Origin: Microbacterium proteolyticum
GTDB lineage: Bacteria; Actinomycetota; Actinomycetes; Actinomycetales; Microbacteriaceae
Length of the DNA stretch: 64,000 nucleotides
Assembly: GCF_029639405.1 (NCBI RefSeq)
Contig: NZ_CP121274.1
Location: forward strand, 1,550,001-1,614,000
Reading direction: 5' to 3'
Below are positions 52,731 through 61,770 of this stretch, piece after piece. Positions within the stretch are counted from its first letter, which is position 1. Each line of letters begins with the position of its first letter. Under the pieces are notes generated by a model. It did no database searches, was not told the origin of the DNA, and saw only the letters and a list, made by a program, of their open reading frames with translations. A program made the position numbers and the translations under genes.

Positions 52731-55565
52731 ATGACCGACACCCTGTTCGACTACTTCACGGCCGGCGAGCTGCCGACGCCGACCCTCCCCACCGAAGAGG
52801 CCGTCGCGCTCCTGCGTGACGTGCACGGGCTCGACGCCGAACTCGGGAGCCTCGGCAGCCAGCAGGACCAGAACTTCCTCGTCCGTCCCCGAGGCGCGGG
52901 CGAGCCGCTGGGCGTGCTGAAGATCAGCAACCCCGTCTTCAGCGAGACCGAGATCGAGATGCAGGATGCCGCGGCCGCAGCGGTCGCGCGGGCGGAACCG
53001 GGGCTGCGCATCCCCGAGATCGTCGCCGGACCCCGCGGCCCCCTCACCGGCTGGTGGGAGACGAGTCAGGGTCGGCTGCACGCGCGGGTGATCTCGTTCG
53101 TCCCGGGCTCGACCCTCACCGGCTCGGGCTACCTCCCGCCCCGGACCGTCGAACGTCTCGGCGAACTGGCCGCGGCCGTCAGCGTCGCACTCGCGGGGGA
53201 GACGCATCCCGCGGCCGGCCGCGTGCTGCAGTGGGACCTTCAGCACGCGGAGCGCGTGATCGCCGAGATCGCCGCGACCGAACCGGACGCCGAGGTGCGC
53301 GACTACTGCGCCGCGGCGACGGCCGCCGCCCTGGCCGCGTTGCACCCCGTCGCCGCCGCCCTGCCGCGGCAGCTCGGTCACTTCGACGTGACCGATGACA
53401 ACGTCCTGCGCCCGCACGGTGTGGGCACGCTCCCCGACGCCGTCATCGACTTCGGTGACGTCATCGAGTCGTGGGCCGTGGGCGAGATCGCGGTCACGGT
53501 GTCGTCGGTGCTGCACCACGACGGAGCGTCGTACGCCTCGACGCTGCCCGCGATCGCGGCGTTCGACCGGCGCCGTCCGCTGTCCGACGACGAGATCACG
53601 GCGCTGTGGCCGCTCGTGGTGCTGCGCGGGGTGGTGCTCGTCCTCAGCGGCCGCCAGCAGGTCCGGCTCGACGACGCCAACGACTACGCCAGCGGCGCGC
53701 TCGACCGCGAGTTCGAGATCCTCCGCCGCGCGATCGCGGTGCCGGTCGAGGTCGCGACGGCCCGCATCCGCCACGCGCTGGGCCGCCCCTCCGCCGACGC
53801 CGCCGCATGGGAGGGTGCATCGATTCTTCCCGACGGCATCCACCCCGTCGTGCTGGATGCCACGACCCTCTCGCCCCTGTCGGACGAGGGCGCGTGGCTC
53901 GAGCCGGACGCCCTCGACGCCGCGGCGCGGCGCCTGCTGGACGACGGCGCCGACGCGGTCGTCCTCCCCGCGCTCGTCCCGACGCTGCTCGGGGCCCCGT
54001 CCCGTACCCCCGAGGAGCCGGCGACCGTGCCGACGGCCGCGTCCGTCTGGTTCGCCGCGCCGACACGCCTCAAGCTGTCCGACGGTGCGCTCTCGATGCG
54101 CGTGGGAGATGGCATCCCGACCTCGTCGCCCGAGGTTCCTGCGCGAACGCGCGTGCGGGTGCTGCTCACCACGCTCGACCCCGCCGAGGTCCCGGATGCC
54201 GTGCGCCCGAGCGACCTGCCCGGGTGGCGCGCCGTGATCGGCGACGCGACCCCCGCGCTCGGCGTCACGGTGCCCGAGCCCGCCGCCGACGACCTCCTCG
54301 AACGCCGTGAGGCCGTCGTCGCCGAGGTGCAGGAGCACTACTACTCCCGCCCGCCCCGCATCGAGCGCGGCTGGCGCGAGTATCTCGTCGGCGTCGACGG
54401 GCGCGTGTACCTCGATATGGTCAACAACGTCGCCTCCGTGGGGCACGCGCACCCGCGGATCCACGCCGCCGTCTCGCGTCAGACGCGACTGCTGAACACC
54501 AATTCGCGTTTCCACTACGCCGCGATCACCGAGTACGGCGAGCGTCTCGCGGCGACCCTCCCGGACGAGCTCGACACGGTGTTCTTCGTCAACTCCGGGT
54601 CGGAGGCGGTGGACCTCGCGATCCGTCTCGGCATGGCGGCCACCGGCCGGACGGACGTCGTGGCGATGGCCGAGGCGTACCACGGCTGGACCTACGCCAG
54701 CGACGCCGTGTCGACGTCGATCGCCGACAACCCTCACGCGCTCGAGACCCGCCCCGACTGGGTGCACACGGTCGAGGCCGCGAACTCGTACCGCGGCCGT
54801 CATCGCGGGCCGGATGCCGCGCGCTACGCGCCCGAAGCGGTCGAACGCATCCGCGCGCTCGCCGCCGAAGGCCACGCCCCCGCGGCGTTCCTCAGCGAGA
54901 CCTTCTACGGCAACGCCGGCGGCGTGGCCCTCCCCGACGGCTACCTGCGAGAGGTCTACGCCGCCGTCCGCGACCTCGGCGGACTCGCGATCGCCGACGA
55001 GGTGCAGGTCGGTTTCGGTCGCCTGGGGTCGTGGTTCTGGGGCTTCCGGCAGCAGGGCGTCGTGCCCGACATCGTGGCCGTCGCGAAGTCGATCGGTGCG
55101 GGGTTCCCGCTCGGCGCGGTCATCACGCGCCGCGAGATCGCCGACCGCTACCGCACCCAGGGATACTTCTTCTCCTCGACGGGAGGCTCCCCGCTGTCGT
55201 CGGTCGTCGGCACCACCGTGCTCGACATCATCGAGGACGAGGGGCTGCAGGAGAACGCCCGCGTCGTCGGCGGACACCTCAAAGCCCGTCTCGAGGAGCT
55301 GGGGGAGCGGCATCCGTTGGTCGGGACGGTGCACGGGGCGGGGCTGTACCTGGGCCTCGAGTTCGTGCGGGACCGCGACACCCTCCAGCCCGCCACCGAG
55401 GAGACCGCCGCGATCTGCGACCGCCTTCTCGAACTCGGCGTCGTCATGCAGCCCACCGGTGATCACCAGAACGTGCTGAAGATCAAGCCTCCGCTGTGCG
55501 TCTCGCGGGAGTCGGTCGATTACTTCGCCGACATGCTCGACCGGGTGCTGTCGACCGGATTCTGA
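52731..55565 (+). CDS. fusion of APH-type kinase and class III aminotransferase-fold phospho-lyase
   Basis: A 944-residue fusion. Residues about 25-345 are an APH/hydroxylysine-kinase-type domain: Lys64 in VLKIS, Brenner motif HFDVTDDN (217-224), metal-binding DFG (240-242). Residues about 520-944 are a class III PLP domain: NSGSEAVDLA, DEVQVGFGRLGSWFWGF, Lys786 in VAKSIGAG, and GGSPLSS and KIKPPLCVS near the end. These resemble ethanolamine-phosphate and phosphohydroxylysine phospho-lyases more than true transaminases. The middle part (about 355-510) is unassigned. Expected activity: phosphorylate an amino alcohol, then eliminate phosphate and ammonia to give an aldehyde. ATG 52731 has GGAG 6 bases upstream. 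Confidence 0.85.
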   Translation: MTDTLFDYFTAGELPTPTLPTEEAVALLRDVHGLDAELGSLGSQQDQNFLVRPRGAGEPLGVLKISNPVFSETEIEMQDAAAAAVARAEPGLRIPEIVAGPRGPLTGWWETSQGRLHARVISFVPGSTLTGSGYLPPRTVERLGELAAAVSVALAGETHPAAGRVLQWDLQHAERVIAEIAATEPDAEVRDYCAAATAAALAALHPVAAALPRQLGHFDVTDDNVLRPHGVGTLPDAVIDFGDVIESWAVGEIAVTVSSVLHHDGASYASTLPAIAAFDRRRPLSDDEITALWPLVVLRGVVLVLSGRQQVRLDDANDYASGALDREFEILRRAIAVPVEVATARIRHALGRPSADAAAWEGASILPDGIHPVVLDATTLSPLSDEGAWLEPDALDAAARRLLDDGADAVVLPALVPTLLGAPSRTPEEPATVPTAASVWFAAPTRLKLSDGALSMRVGDGIPTSSPEVPARTRVRVLLTTLDPAEVPDAVRPSDLPGWRAVIGDATPALGVTVPEPAADDLLERREAVVAEVQEHYYSRPPRIERGWREYLVGVDGRVYLDMVNNVASVGHAHPRIHAAVSRQTRLLNTNSRFHYAAITEYGERLAATLPDELDTVFFVNSGSEAVDLAIRLGMAATGRTDVVAMAEAYHGWTYASDAVSTSIADNPHALETRPDWVHTVEAANSYRGRHRGPDAARYAPEAVERIRALAAEGHAPAAFLSETFYGNAGGVALPDGYLREVYAAVRDLGGLAIADEVQVGFGRLGSWFWGFRQQGVVPDIVAVAKSIGAGFPLGAVITRREIADRYRTQGYFFSSTGGSPLSSVVGTTVLDIIEDEGLQENARVVGGHLKARLEELGERHPLVGTVHGAGLYLGLEFVRDRDTLQPATEETAAICDRLLELGVVMQPTGDHQNVLKIKPPLCVSRESVDYFADMLDRVLSTGF

Positions 55566-55641
55566 TCCCGCAAGCCCTCGGCGCCGCACAGCTCGGAGGA
55601 GTACACCGGAGACAGCCGCTTTCCACCCGAGAGGAACCGCC

Positions 55642-56661
55642 ATGCGTGGAGTCATCATGCACGCCGCAGGAGACGTGCGCGTCGAAGACCGCGACGACCC
55701 GATCATCCAGGAGCCGACGGATGCCATCATCCGGCTCGCCGCGTCCTGCATCTGCGGATCCGACCTGTGGCCGTACCGCGGGGCGGACGACGTGGATGCC
55801 ACGCCGATGGGGCACGAGTACGTCGGCGTGGTCACCGAGATCGGCGACGCGGTGAAGAACGTGAAGGTGGGCGACTTCGTCGTGGGCTCATTCATGGCCT
55901 CGGACAACACCTGCGAGATCTGCCAGGCGGGCTACCAGTCGCGGTGCGTGCACGTAGTCCCGATGGGACGCGTCGGAACCCAGGCCGAGTTCGCCCGCAT
56001 CCCGCTCGCCGACGGCACGCTCGTGGCGACTCCCCGGCAGCCGGATGCCGACCTGATCCCCTCCCTCCTCGCCGCGAGCGACGTGCTCGGCACCGGCTGG
56101 TTCGCCGCGGTCGCCGCCGAGGTGGGTCCGGGGAAGACCGTCGCGGTGGTCGGCGACGGAGCCGTGGGGCTGCTCGGCATCCTGGCCGCGAAGCAGCTCG
56201 GTGCGGAGCGCATCATCGCCATGTCGCGGCACGCCGACCGGCAGGAGCTCGCGCGCCGTTTCGGGGCCACCGACATCGTCGAGGAGCGCGGCGACGAGGG
56301 CATCGCAAAGGTCAAGGAGCTCACGCACGGGCTGGGTGCGCACTCGGCCATCGAGGCGGTCGGCACGCAGCAGTCGATGGAGCAGGCGGTGCGCTCGACG
56401 CGCCCCGGCGGGCACATCGGCTTCGTCGGCGTCTCGCACGAGGTCACCCTCGAGGGGCAGGAGTTGTTCCGCTCGGCCGTGCACCTCCACGGCGGACCCG
56501 CTCCGGTGCGCCGCTTCCTCCCCGAGCTGATCCAGCTCATCTGGGACCGCGAGATCGACCCGGGCGCGGTCTTCGACCTCACCCTCCCGCTCGAGGAGGC
56601 CGCGGAGGGTTACCGCGCGATGGACGAACGCCGCGCGACGAAGGTCCTCCTCACGATCTGA
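55642..56661 (+). CDS. zinc-dependent medium-chain dehydrogenase
   Basis: A 339-residue alcohol dehydrogenase-type enzyme. Catalytic zinc ligands are Cys38 (CICGSDLW) and His58 (GHEYVG). The structural zinc lobe is incomplete, with three Cys residues (CEIC, SRC) instead of four. The cofactor loop is VGDGAVG, typical of NADP-preferring members. It lies 76 bases after the fusion gene with a GAGAGGAA site. It may oxidise or reduce the aldehyde formed by the phospho-lyase. Confidence 0.88.
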   Translation: MRGVIMHAAGDVRVEDRDDPIIQEPTDAIIRLAASCICGSDLWPYRGADDVDATPMGHEYVGVVTEIGDAVKNVKVGDFVVGSFMASDNTCEICQAGYQSRCVHVVPMGRVGTQAEFARIPLADGTLVATPRQPDADLIPSLLAASDVLGTGWFAAVAAEVGPGKTVAVVGDGAVGLLGILAAKQLGAERIIAMSRHADRQELARRFGATDIVEERGDEGIAKVKELTHGLGAHSAIEAVGTQQSMEQAVRSTRPGGHIGFVGVSHEVTLEGQELFRSAVHLHGGPAPVRRFLPELIQLIWDREIDPGAVFDLTLPLEEAAEGYRAMDERRATKVLLTI

Positions 56662-56671
56662 GCCGCGACCG

Positions 56672-57478
56672 TCAGGGCGTGAGCACCGTCACTCCGGCCT
56701 CCTCCAGCGCGGCGGCGAGCGCCGCCGACGGGGGAGCGTCGGTGATGAGGTAGTCGGCCTTCTCCAGCGCGGCGACCTGGGCGAAGAGGCGTCGATCGAG
56801 TTTCGTCGAGTCGGCGAGGATCGCGGTGCGGTCGGCGCGTTGGATCATCTCGCTCATCATCGTCGCGTCGCCGAGATTGCTGGTCGAGAAGCCCGAGGCA
56901 TCCACTGCTCCGACCGCGATGAGGGCGTAGTCGCAGCGGATCTCCACGTCGGCGCTGCTCGACGCGGCCGCCAGTGTCACCGGACCGGTCGTGGCCTGGG
57001 TGATCGTCCGGACGGCGCCGCCGAAGATGAACAGATCGCGGAAGACGCTGGGGGAGATCTCCGCGGGGATCCGCAGATTGTTCGTGGCGATCGTGAGGTT
57101 GCGGTGGTTGCGGAGCGCCCGGGCCACGGCCAGCGTCGTGGTCCCGGCGTTGAGCATCACGACCGAGCCGTCTTCGATGAGGTCGGCGGCGATCGTCGCG
57201 ATCTTCTCCTTCTCCGCCGTCTGCATCTGCAGACGCACGTCGAGTCCGCGGTCGCGTCCGGGGACCGACATCGCGCTCACCGCGCCCCCGTGCGTGCGCA
57301 CGACGATGCCCTCGCGGTCCAGCTGATCCAGATCACGACGGACGGTGTCGATCGAGACGCCGAAGTGCGAGGCGAGGTCGACGACCGTGACCTGGCCGGT
57401 CTCGGCGACGTAGGCGGCGAGTTCGGCTTTCCGCCCTGCCGGAAGCCGTTTCTTGGTCTGAGTGGTTGTGCCCTCCAT
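56672..57478 (-). CDS. DeoR-family regulator
   Basis: A 268-residue sugar-metabolism regulator with an N-terminal helix-turn-helix (VVDLASHFGVSIDTVRRDLD) and a C-terminal DeoRC sugar-phosphate sensor domain (NAGTTTLAVA, GGAV, DADSTK-like ADSTKLDRR). It is divergent from the ABC-importer operon at 57712 and probably represses it, responding to a phosphorylated sugar made by the kinase encoded there. The ATG at 57478 was chosen because upstream sequence is not protein-like. Confidence 0.88.
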   Translation of the reverse strand: MEGTTTQTKKRLPAGRKAELAAYVAETGQVTVVDLASHFGVSIDTVRRDLDQLDREGIVVRTHGGAVSAMSVPGRDRGLDVRLQMQTAEKEKIATIAADLIEDGSVVMLNAGTTTLAVARALRNHRNLTIATNNLRIPAEISPSVFRDLFIFGGAVRTITQATTGPVTLAAASSSADVEIRCDYALIAVGAVDASGFSTSNLGDATMMSEMIQRADRTAILADSTKLDRRLFAQVAALEKADYLITDAPPSAALAAALEEAGVTVLTP

Positions 57479-57522
57479 GCCGTCATCTCTAGCACAGAGC
57501 GGCACGCAGATCGACGGGTTTC

Positions 57523-57536
57523 TGCCGAATTCGGCA
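57523..57536. promoter_or_regulatory. 14-base perfect palindrome, candidate DeoR operator
   Basis: TGCCGAATTCGGCA is self-complementary and lies 45 bases upstream of the DeoR-type gene, in the shared regulatory gap. Confidence 0.5.
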
Positions 57537-57595
57537 TGAAACGGCACGATTTTGCGGCTCTCATGCGGAAACGCCGCCGTTCCTTGCCGCAATAG

Positions 57596-57645
57596 TCACG
57601 AATCTGCATCGTGATCTTGACGGCCGCCGCACATCCGCGCATACT
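57596..57645 (+). promoter_or_regulatory. operator and promoter of the sugar-importer operon
   Basis: TCACGA-N7-TCGTGA (57596-57614) is followed directly by TTGACG (57617-57622) and, after 17 bases, CATACT (57640-57645), a good sigma-70-type promoter. Two ATAACAGC copies (57671-57678, 57683-57690) lie in the leader. GAGGAG is the ribosome-binding site of the next gene. Confidence 0.55.
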
Positions 57646-57711
57646 CGTGCTGAAAGACGCAAGAAGGCGCATAACAGCGCGAATAACAGCAGATCTCAAT
57701 GAGGAGAAACG

Positions 57712-59004
57712 ATGGACAACAGCGGGCGCGGGCGTCGAAACGCCATCAAGCTCGTCGGTGCCGCCGCGGCGGCCACGACACTCCTGGCGATGGCGGGGTG
57801 CTCGTCCAGCTCGGCAGCCCCCGAAAGCGGCGGAGACGTGACGATCGAGTTCGCCCAGTGGTGGGAGCCCGAGCTGCCCGACGGACAGTTCCGCGCGCTC
57901 ATGGACACCTTCGAGCAAGAGAACCCCGGCATCAAGGTCGACCTGGTCAGCGGCCCCTACGCCTCGACCAAGGAGCAGCTCTTCGCGGGTGCCGCCTCAG
58001 GCACCATGCCCGACGTCGTCGGTCTCGACGGCGCGTGGGTCAGCGACTTCGCGAAGCAGGGCGTGATCGCCGATCTGTCGAAGCTGATGAGCGACGCCGG
58101 CTTCGACGACAGCCAGCTCGCCAGCCAGATCCAGGTGGACGGCAGCACGTACATGATCCCGGTCGTCAACTTCGTGTACCCGATGTTCACGAACGACGCG
58201 ATCCTCGCCCAGGCGGGCGTCAGCACGCCCCCCTCCACCCGCACCGAGTTCGCCGACGCGGCGAAGAAGATCAAGGCCCTCGGTGGGGATGCTTCGGGGT
58301 GGGTGCTCCCGCTGTCGCTCGAGGCGCCCAACGGCGTGCAGAACGACGTGATGTCGTGGGTGTGGGCCTCGGGCGGATCGATGCTGAAGGACGGCAAGCC
58401 CGACCTGACCAACGCCGACGTCGCTTCGGCCACCGACTACATCCAGCAGCTCTGGAACGACGGGGTGATCGCGCCCGGATCGTTCACGATGAAGGAGCAG
58501 GACAAGGTCGAGGAGTTCACGAACGGTCGCGTCGGCATGATGATCGACTCGCTCGCGCACATCAACCTCATCCGCGAGTCGAACCCCGACCTGAAGTTCT
58601 CGATCTCGGCCATCCCGGCCGAGGACGGCTTCACCGGGGAACGCGGCATCCCCTACGCCTCGTGGGGCATCGGCGTCGCCGAGAACTCCGAGCACAAGGA
58701 CGCCGCCTTCAAGCTGGTGCAGTTCCTGATGGGCAAGGACGTCAACTCCGAGCTGTCGACCATGGCCAAGGCGTTCCCCGGCAACACCCAGTCCGAACCG
58801 ACCTTCGTGCAGGACGACGAGCTGTTCAAGAAGGCGTTCGAGATCTACAAGGCCGGCTACCCGGCGAACGAGTTCACCGGACTGCCCGTCGCCGAGGAGC
58901 TCATGCGCCAGTTCGGCGAGCAGTTCCAGTCCGCCCTGGACGGCCAGCAGTCGATGAAGGACGCGCTGAAGAAGGCCCAGGACGAGTGGACGTCGAAGTT
59001 CTGA
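57712..59004 (+). CDS. ABC transporter sugar-binding lipoprotein
   Basis: A 430-residue solute-binding protein (family 1). The signal peptide has an Arg-rich start and ends in the lipobox LAMAGC (Cys30). The mature part has typical segments: TIEFAQWWEPE, FEQENPGIKVDLV, GVIADLSKLM, GRVGMMIDS and a C-terminal SMKDALKKAQDEW. It delivers a sugar to the two permeases that follow. GAGGAG precedes the ATG by 7 bases. Confidence 0.92.
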   Translation: MDNSGRGRRNAIKLVGAAAAATTLLAMAGCSSSSAAPESGGDVTIEFAQWWEPELPDGQFRALMDTFEQENPGIKVDLVSGPYASTKEQLFAGAASGTMPDVVGLDGAWVSDFAKQGVIADLSKLMSDAGFDDSQLASQIQVDGSTYMIPVVNFVYPMFTNDAILAQAGVSTPPSTRTEFADAAKKIKALGGDASGWVLPLSLEAPNGVQNDVMSWVWASGGSMLKDGKPDLTNADVASATDYIQQLWNDGVIAPGSFTMKEQDKVEEFTNGRVGMMIDSLAHINLIRESNPDLKFSISAIPAEDGFTGERGIPYASWGIGVAENSEHKDAAFKLVQFLMGKDVNSELSTMAKAFPGNTQSEPTFVQDDELFKKAFEIYKAGYPANEFTGLPVAEELMRQFGEQFQSALDGQQSMKDALKKAQDEWTSKF

Positions 59005-59077
59005 TCCGACGCTGACAGGGGATGCCGCGCCGATGAACCCGGGCGGCGCGGCATCCCCGCCAGGAAGGCCGCACACC

Positions 59078-60007
59078 ATGACCATGCGCACCCTCACTCC
59101 CCCCGATACCGAGCTGATCGTCACCGGGCGCCCCGCGTCCCGGCGGACGCGCCAGCTCCGCAAGGCCTCCGAGGCCTATGCCTTCCTGTCGCCGACGCTG
59201 ATCCTGCTGTTCGTGCTGATGATCGTGCCGATCGTCATGGTCATCGGGTACTCGTTCCAGGACAACGTCATCACCAACAAGAACCCGCAGTTCGTCGGGC
59301 TCGACAACTACATCGCCGTCCTCACCGACGCCGGGTTCTGGAAGGCCACCGGCAACACGCTCTTCTTCACCCTGACGAGCGTCGCCGCGCACCTCGTCCT
59401 CGGTCTCTCGTTCGCGCTGCTGCTGAACAGCCGCCTGATCGGCGCCATCCCCCGGGCGATCTTCCGGGGCCTCTACGTGCTGCCGTGGCTGTTCACCGTC
59501 GCCGTCATCGCCGTGCTGTGGCGCATGCTCCTCGCCCCCAACGGCATCGTGAACTTCCTCCTGAACACGAACATCGAGTGGCTCGCGTCCCCCCAGCTCG
59601 CCCTCGGCACGGTCACGTTCATCAACATCTGGGCCGGCTACCCCTTCTTCATGGTGAGCCTGCTCGCCGGGCTCCAGGGCATCCCCAGCGACCTCTACGA
59701 AGCCGCGACCGTCGACGGCGCGAGCCCGGTGCAGCGGTTCTGGAACGTCACCATCCCGCAGCTGCGCCCGATCATCGTCAGCCTCCTGCTCCTCGACCTG
59801 ATCTGGACGTCGCAGCAGTTCGCGCTCATCTGGCTCACCACCGGCGGCGGCCCGATCGACGTGACCGAGATGCTCAGCACCTACACCTACAAGCTCGCGT
59901 TCGCCACGTACGACTTCTCCACGGCTGCCACCTCGGCGGTGCTCGTGCTGGCGATGTCCATGATCATCGCGGTCCTCTACGTCCGCCACCAGAAGGCGAG
60001 GGACTGA
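59078..60007 (+). CDS. ABC sugar transporter permease, MalF-type
   Basis: A 309-residue permease with six helices, first after a basic 35-residue N-terminus. The ATPase-coupling EAA loop is YEAATVDGASPVQRFWNVTIPQL. An AGGAAGG site precedes ATG 59078; another in-frame ATG 6 bases later is possible. It is followed after 1 base by its partner permease. Confidence 0.9.
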   Translation: MTMRTLTPPDTELIVTGRPASRRTRQLRKASEAYAFLSPTLILLFVLMIVPIVMVIGYSFQDNVITNKNPQFVGLDNYIAVLTDAGFWKATGNTLFFTLTSVAAHLVLGLSFALLLNSRLIGAIPRAIFRGLYVLPWLFTVAVIAVLWRMLLAPNGIVNFLLNTNIEWLASPQLALGTVTFINIWAGYPFFMVSLLAGLQGIPSDLYEAATVDGASPVQRFWNVTIPQLRPIIVSLLLLDLIWTSQQFALIWLTTGGGPIDVTEMLSTYTYKLAFATYDFSTAATSAVLVLAMSMIIAVLYVRHQKARD

Positions 60008-60008
60008 C

Positions 60009-60854
60009 ATGGCCCTGACCACCGTCGCACGCACCCGCGTCGCCAAGACCGGCGTGCTGATCGGACTGGTGCTCGGCGCCGTCTTCGCCGCCGGCCCCGT
60101 CCTGTGGATGCTCTCGAGCTCGTTCAAGTCGAACACGCAGATCTTCGAGCTGCCCCCGCGGCTGATCACCGAGACGTTCTCGTTCGACGCCTACGTGAAG
60201 ATCTTCACCACGCCCGAGACCGTGCGCTTCTTCATCAACAGCTACGTCGTGGCCGGGGCGGTGACCGTCCTCACGCTGCTCGTGGCGATCCAGGCGGCCT
60301 ACGCGTTCAGCCGGTTCGACTTCCGTGGCAAGCGCATCGTCAACGTCATCATCGTCAGCGTCCAGGCCGTCCCGCCGATCACCCTGCTGATCCCGTACTT
60401 CGGGCTCATGGTGGCGCTGAAGCTGTACAACACCTACCCGGGCCTGATCCTCACCTACATGGTGTTCACGCTGCCCTACGCGATCATCATGATGACCGGC
60501 TACTTCAACACCCTCCCCAAGGAGCTCGACGAAGCGGTCCGGGTCGACGGCGCGGGATCGTTCACCGCCCTCTGGCGGGTCCTCGTGCCGATCTCCATCC
60601 CCGGGATCGTGTCGGTCGGCATCTACACGTTCATGATCGCGTGGAACGAGTTCCTGTTCGCGCTGACCCTCACCCGCACCCTCGACATGCGCACCGTGCC
60701 GATCGGCATCCAGTTGCTCATGGGCCAGCACTCGTACGAGTGGAACCAGATCATGGCGATGAGCATCCTCGGCTCGATCCCCGTGCTGGTGCTCTTCCTC
60801 TTCTTCCAGCGCTTCTTCATCAGCGGCCTCACGGCCGGCTCGGTGAAGAGCTGA
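60009..60854 (+). CDS. ABC sugar transporter permease, MalG-type
   Basis: A 281-residue permease with six helices. The EAA loop is KELDEAVRVDGAGSFTALWR. It pairs with the upstream permease. No ATP-binding subunit is encoded in the operon; actinobacteria often supply a shared MsiK-type ATPase from elsewhere, which is the likely case here. Confidence 0.91.
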   Translation: MALTTVARTRVAKTGVLIGLVLGAVFAAGPVLWMLSSSFKSNTQIFELPPRLITETFSFDAYVKIFTTPETVRFFINSYVVAGAVTVLTLLVAIQAAYAFSRFDFRGKRIVNVIIVSVQAVPPITLLIPYFGLMVALKLYNTYPGLILTYMVFTLPYAIIMMTGYFNTLPKELDEAVRVDGAGSFTALWRVLVPISIPGIVSVGIYTFMIAWNEFLFALTLTRTLDMRTVPIGIQLLMGQHSYEWNQIMAMSILGSIPVLVLFLFFQRFFISGLTAGSVKS

Positions 60855-60888
60855 TCCCGCCTACCCAACCCCGAACAAGGAGAAATCC

Positions 60889-61752
60889 GTGCTCTACACC
60901 GGCAAGTCCATCCTCGACGTGGCCAACGCCCACAGCTTCGCCATCCCGGCGTTCAACATCAGCGACTGGGCGATGTTCACCGGGATCATGGACATCAGCG
61001 AAGAGAAGAACGCTCCGGTCATCATCGCCATCCACCCCGACGAGGTCTCGCACATCACCACCGACCTCATTCCGGCGATGCACGCACGGGCCCACCGGTC
61101 CAGCGTGCCCGTCGCCATCCACTGGGACCACGGCGGCACCTACGAGCAGATGATCACGGCGATCCGCTCCGGCTTCACGTCGGTCATGATCGACGCCTCG
61201 CTCGAGCCGTTCGAGCAGAACGTCGCGATCACCCGCAAGGTCGTCGAGGCGGCGCACGCGGCCGGCATCCAGGTCGAGGGCGAGCTCGGAACGATCGGCG
61301 CGAACGACAGCTACGGCGAGTCCGGCGCGGCCGAGATCATCTACACCAACGTCGACGACGCGGTGCGCTTCGTCGAGCAGACCGGGGTCGACAGCCTCGC
61401 GATCGCCATCGGCACCTCGCACGGCCTGTACCCGTCGGACAAGAACCCCGAGCTGCGCCACGACCTGCTCGAGCAGATCAAGGCGGCCGTCGGCATCCCG
61501 CTGGTGCTCCACGGCGGATCCAGCAACCCGGACGCCGAACTCGCGCGCGCGGTGTCGCTGGGCATCAACAAGATCAACATCTCCAGCGACATCAAGGTCG
61601 CGTACCACGACCGCATGCGCGAGGTGCTCGGCACCGACCGTCGCCTGCGTGAGCCGAACGCGATCCAGCCGGAGCCCATCGCGGCGATGAAGGTGACCGC
61701 GGCCGAGAAGATCGACCTGTTCGGCGCCGCCGGCAAGGCCGACCTGTACTGA
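60889..61752 (+). CDS. class II ketose-phosphate aldolase (Fba/GatY/KbaY family)
   Basis: A 287-residue zinc aldolase. The DHGG segment (HWDHGGTYEQ) holds the first zinc ligand and catalytic Asp; VEGELGTIG, GTSHGLYP and VLHGGSS supply further zinc and phosphate-binding residues; NISSDIK binds phosphate. The start is GTG 60889 with AAGGAGA upstream. The length and the GANDSYGESGAA loop fit the tagatose/fructose-bisphosphate and related group. Next to a sugar kinase it would split the phosphorylated sugar. Confidence 0.9.
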   Translation: MLYTGKSILDVANAHSFAIPAFNISDWAMFTGIMDISEEKNAPVIIAIHPDEVSHITTDLIPAMHARAHRSSVPVAIHWDHGGTYEQMITAIRSGFTSVMIDASLEPFEQNVAITRKVVEAAHAAGIQVEGELGTIGANDSYGESGAAEIIYTNVDDAVRFVEQTGVDSLAIAIGTSHGLYPSDKNPELRHDLLEQIKAAVGIPLVLHGGSSNPDAELARAVSLGINKINISSDIKVAYHDRMREVLGTDRRLREPNAIQPEPIAAMKVTAAEKIDLFGAAGKADLY

Positions 61753-61770
61753 TCGGGGAGGATCGGCGTC

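Noticed and set aside
53229..53242. A DosR-box-like GGGACCTTCAGCAC
   Set aside because: It is inside the coding sequence of the fusion gene and lacks the GNCCC half, so it is a chance match.
52107..55910. 1267-codon open frame on the minus strand opposite the kinase/lyase fusion
   Set aside because: Long antisense frames are common in high-GC DNA. This one has no recognisable domain and an Arg/Gly/His-rich composition, while the plus strand encodes clear enzymes.
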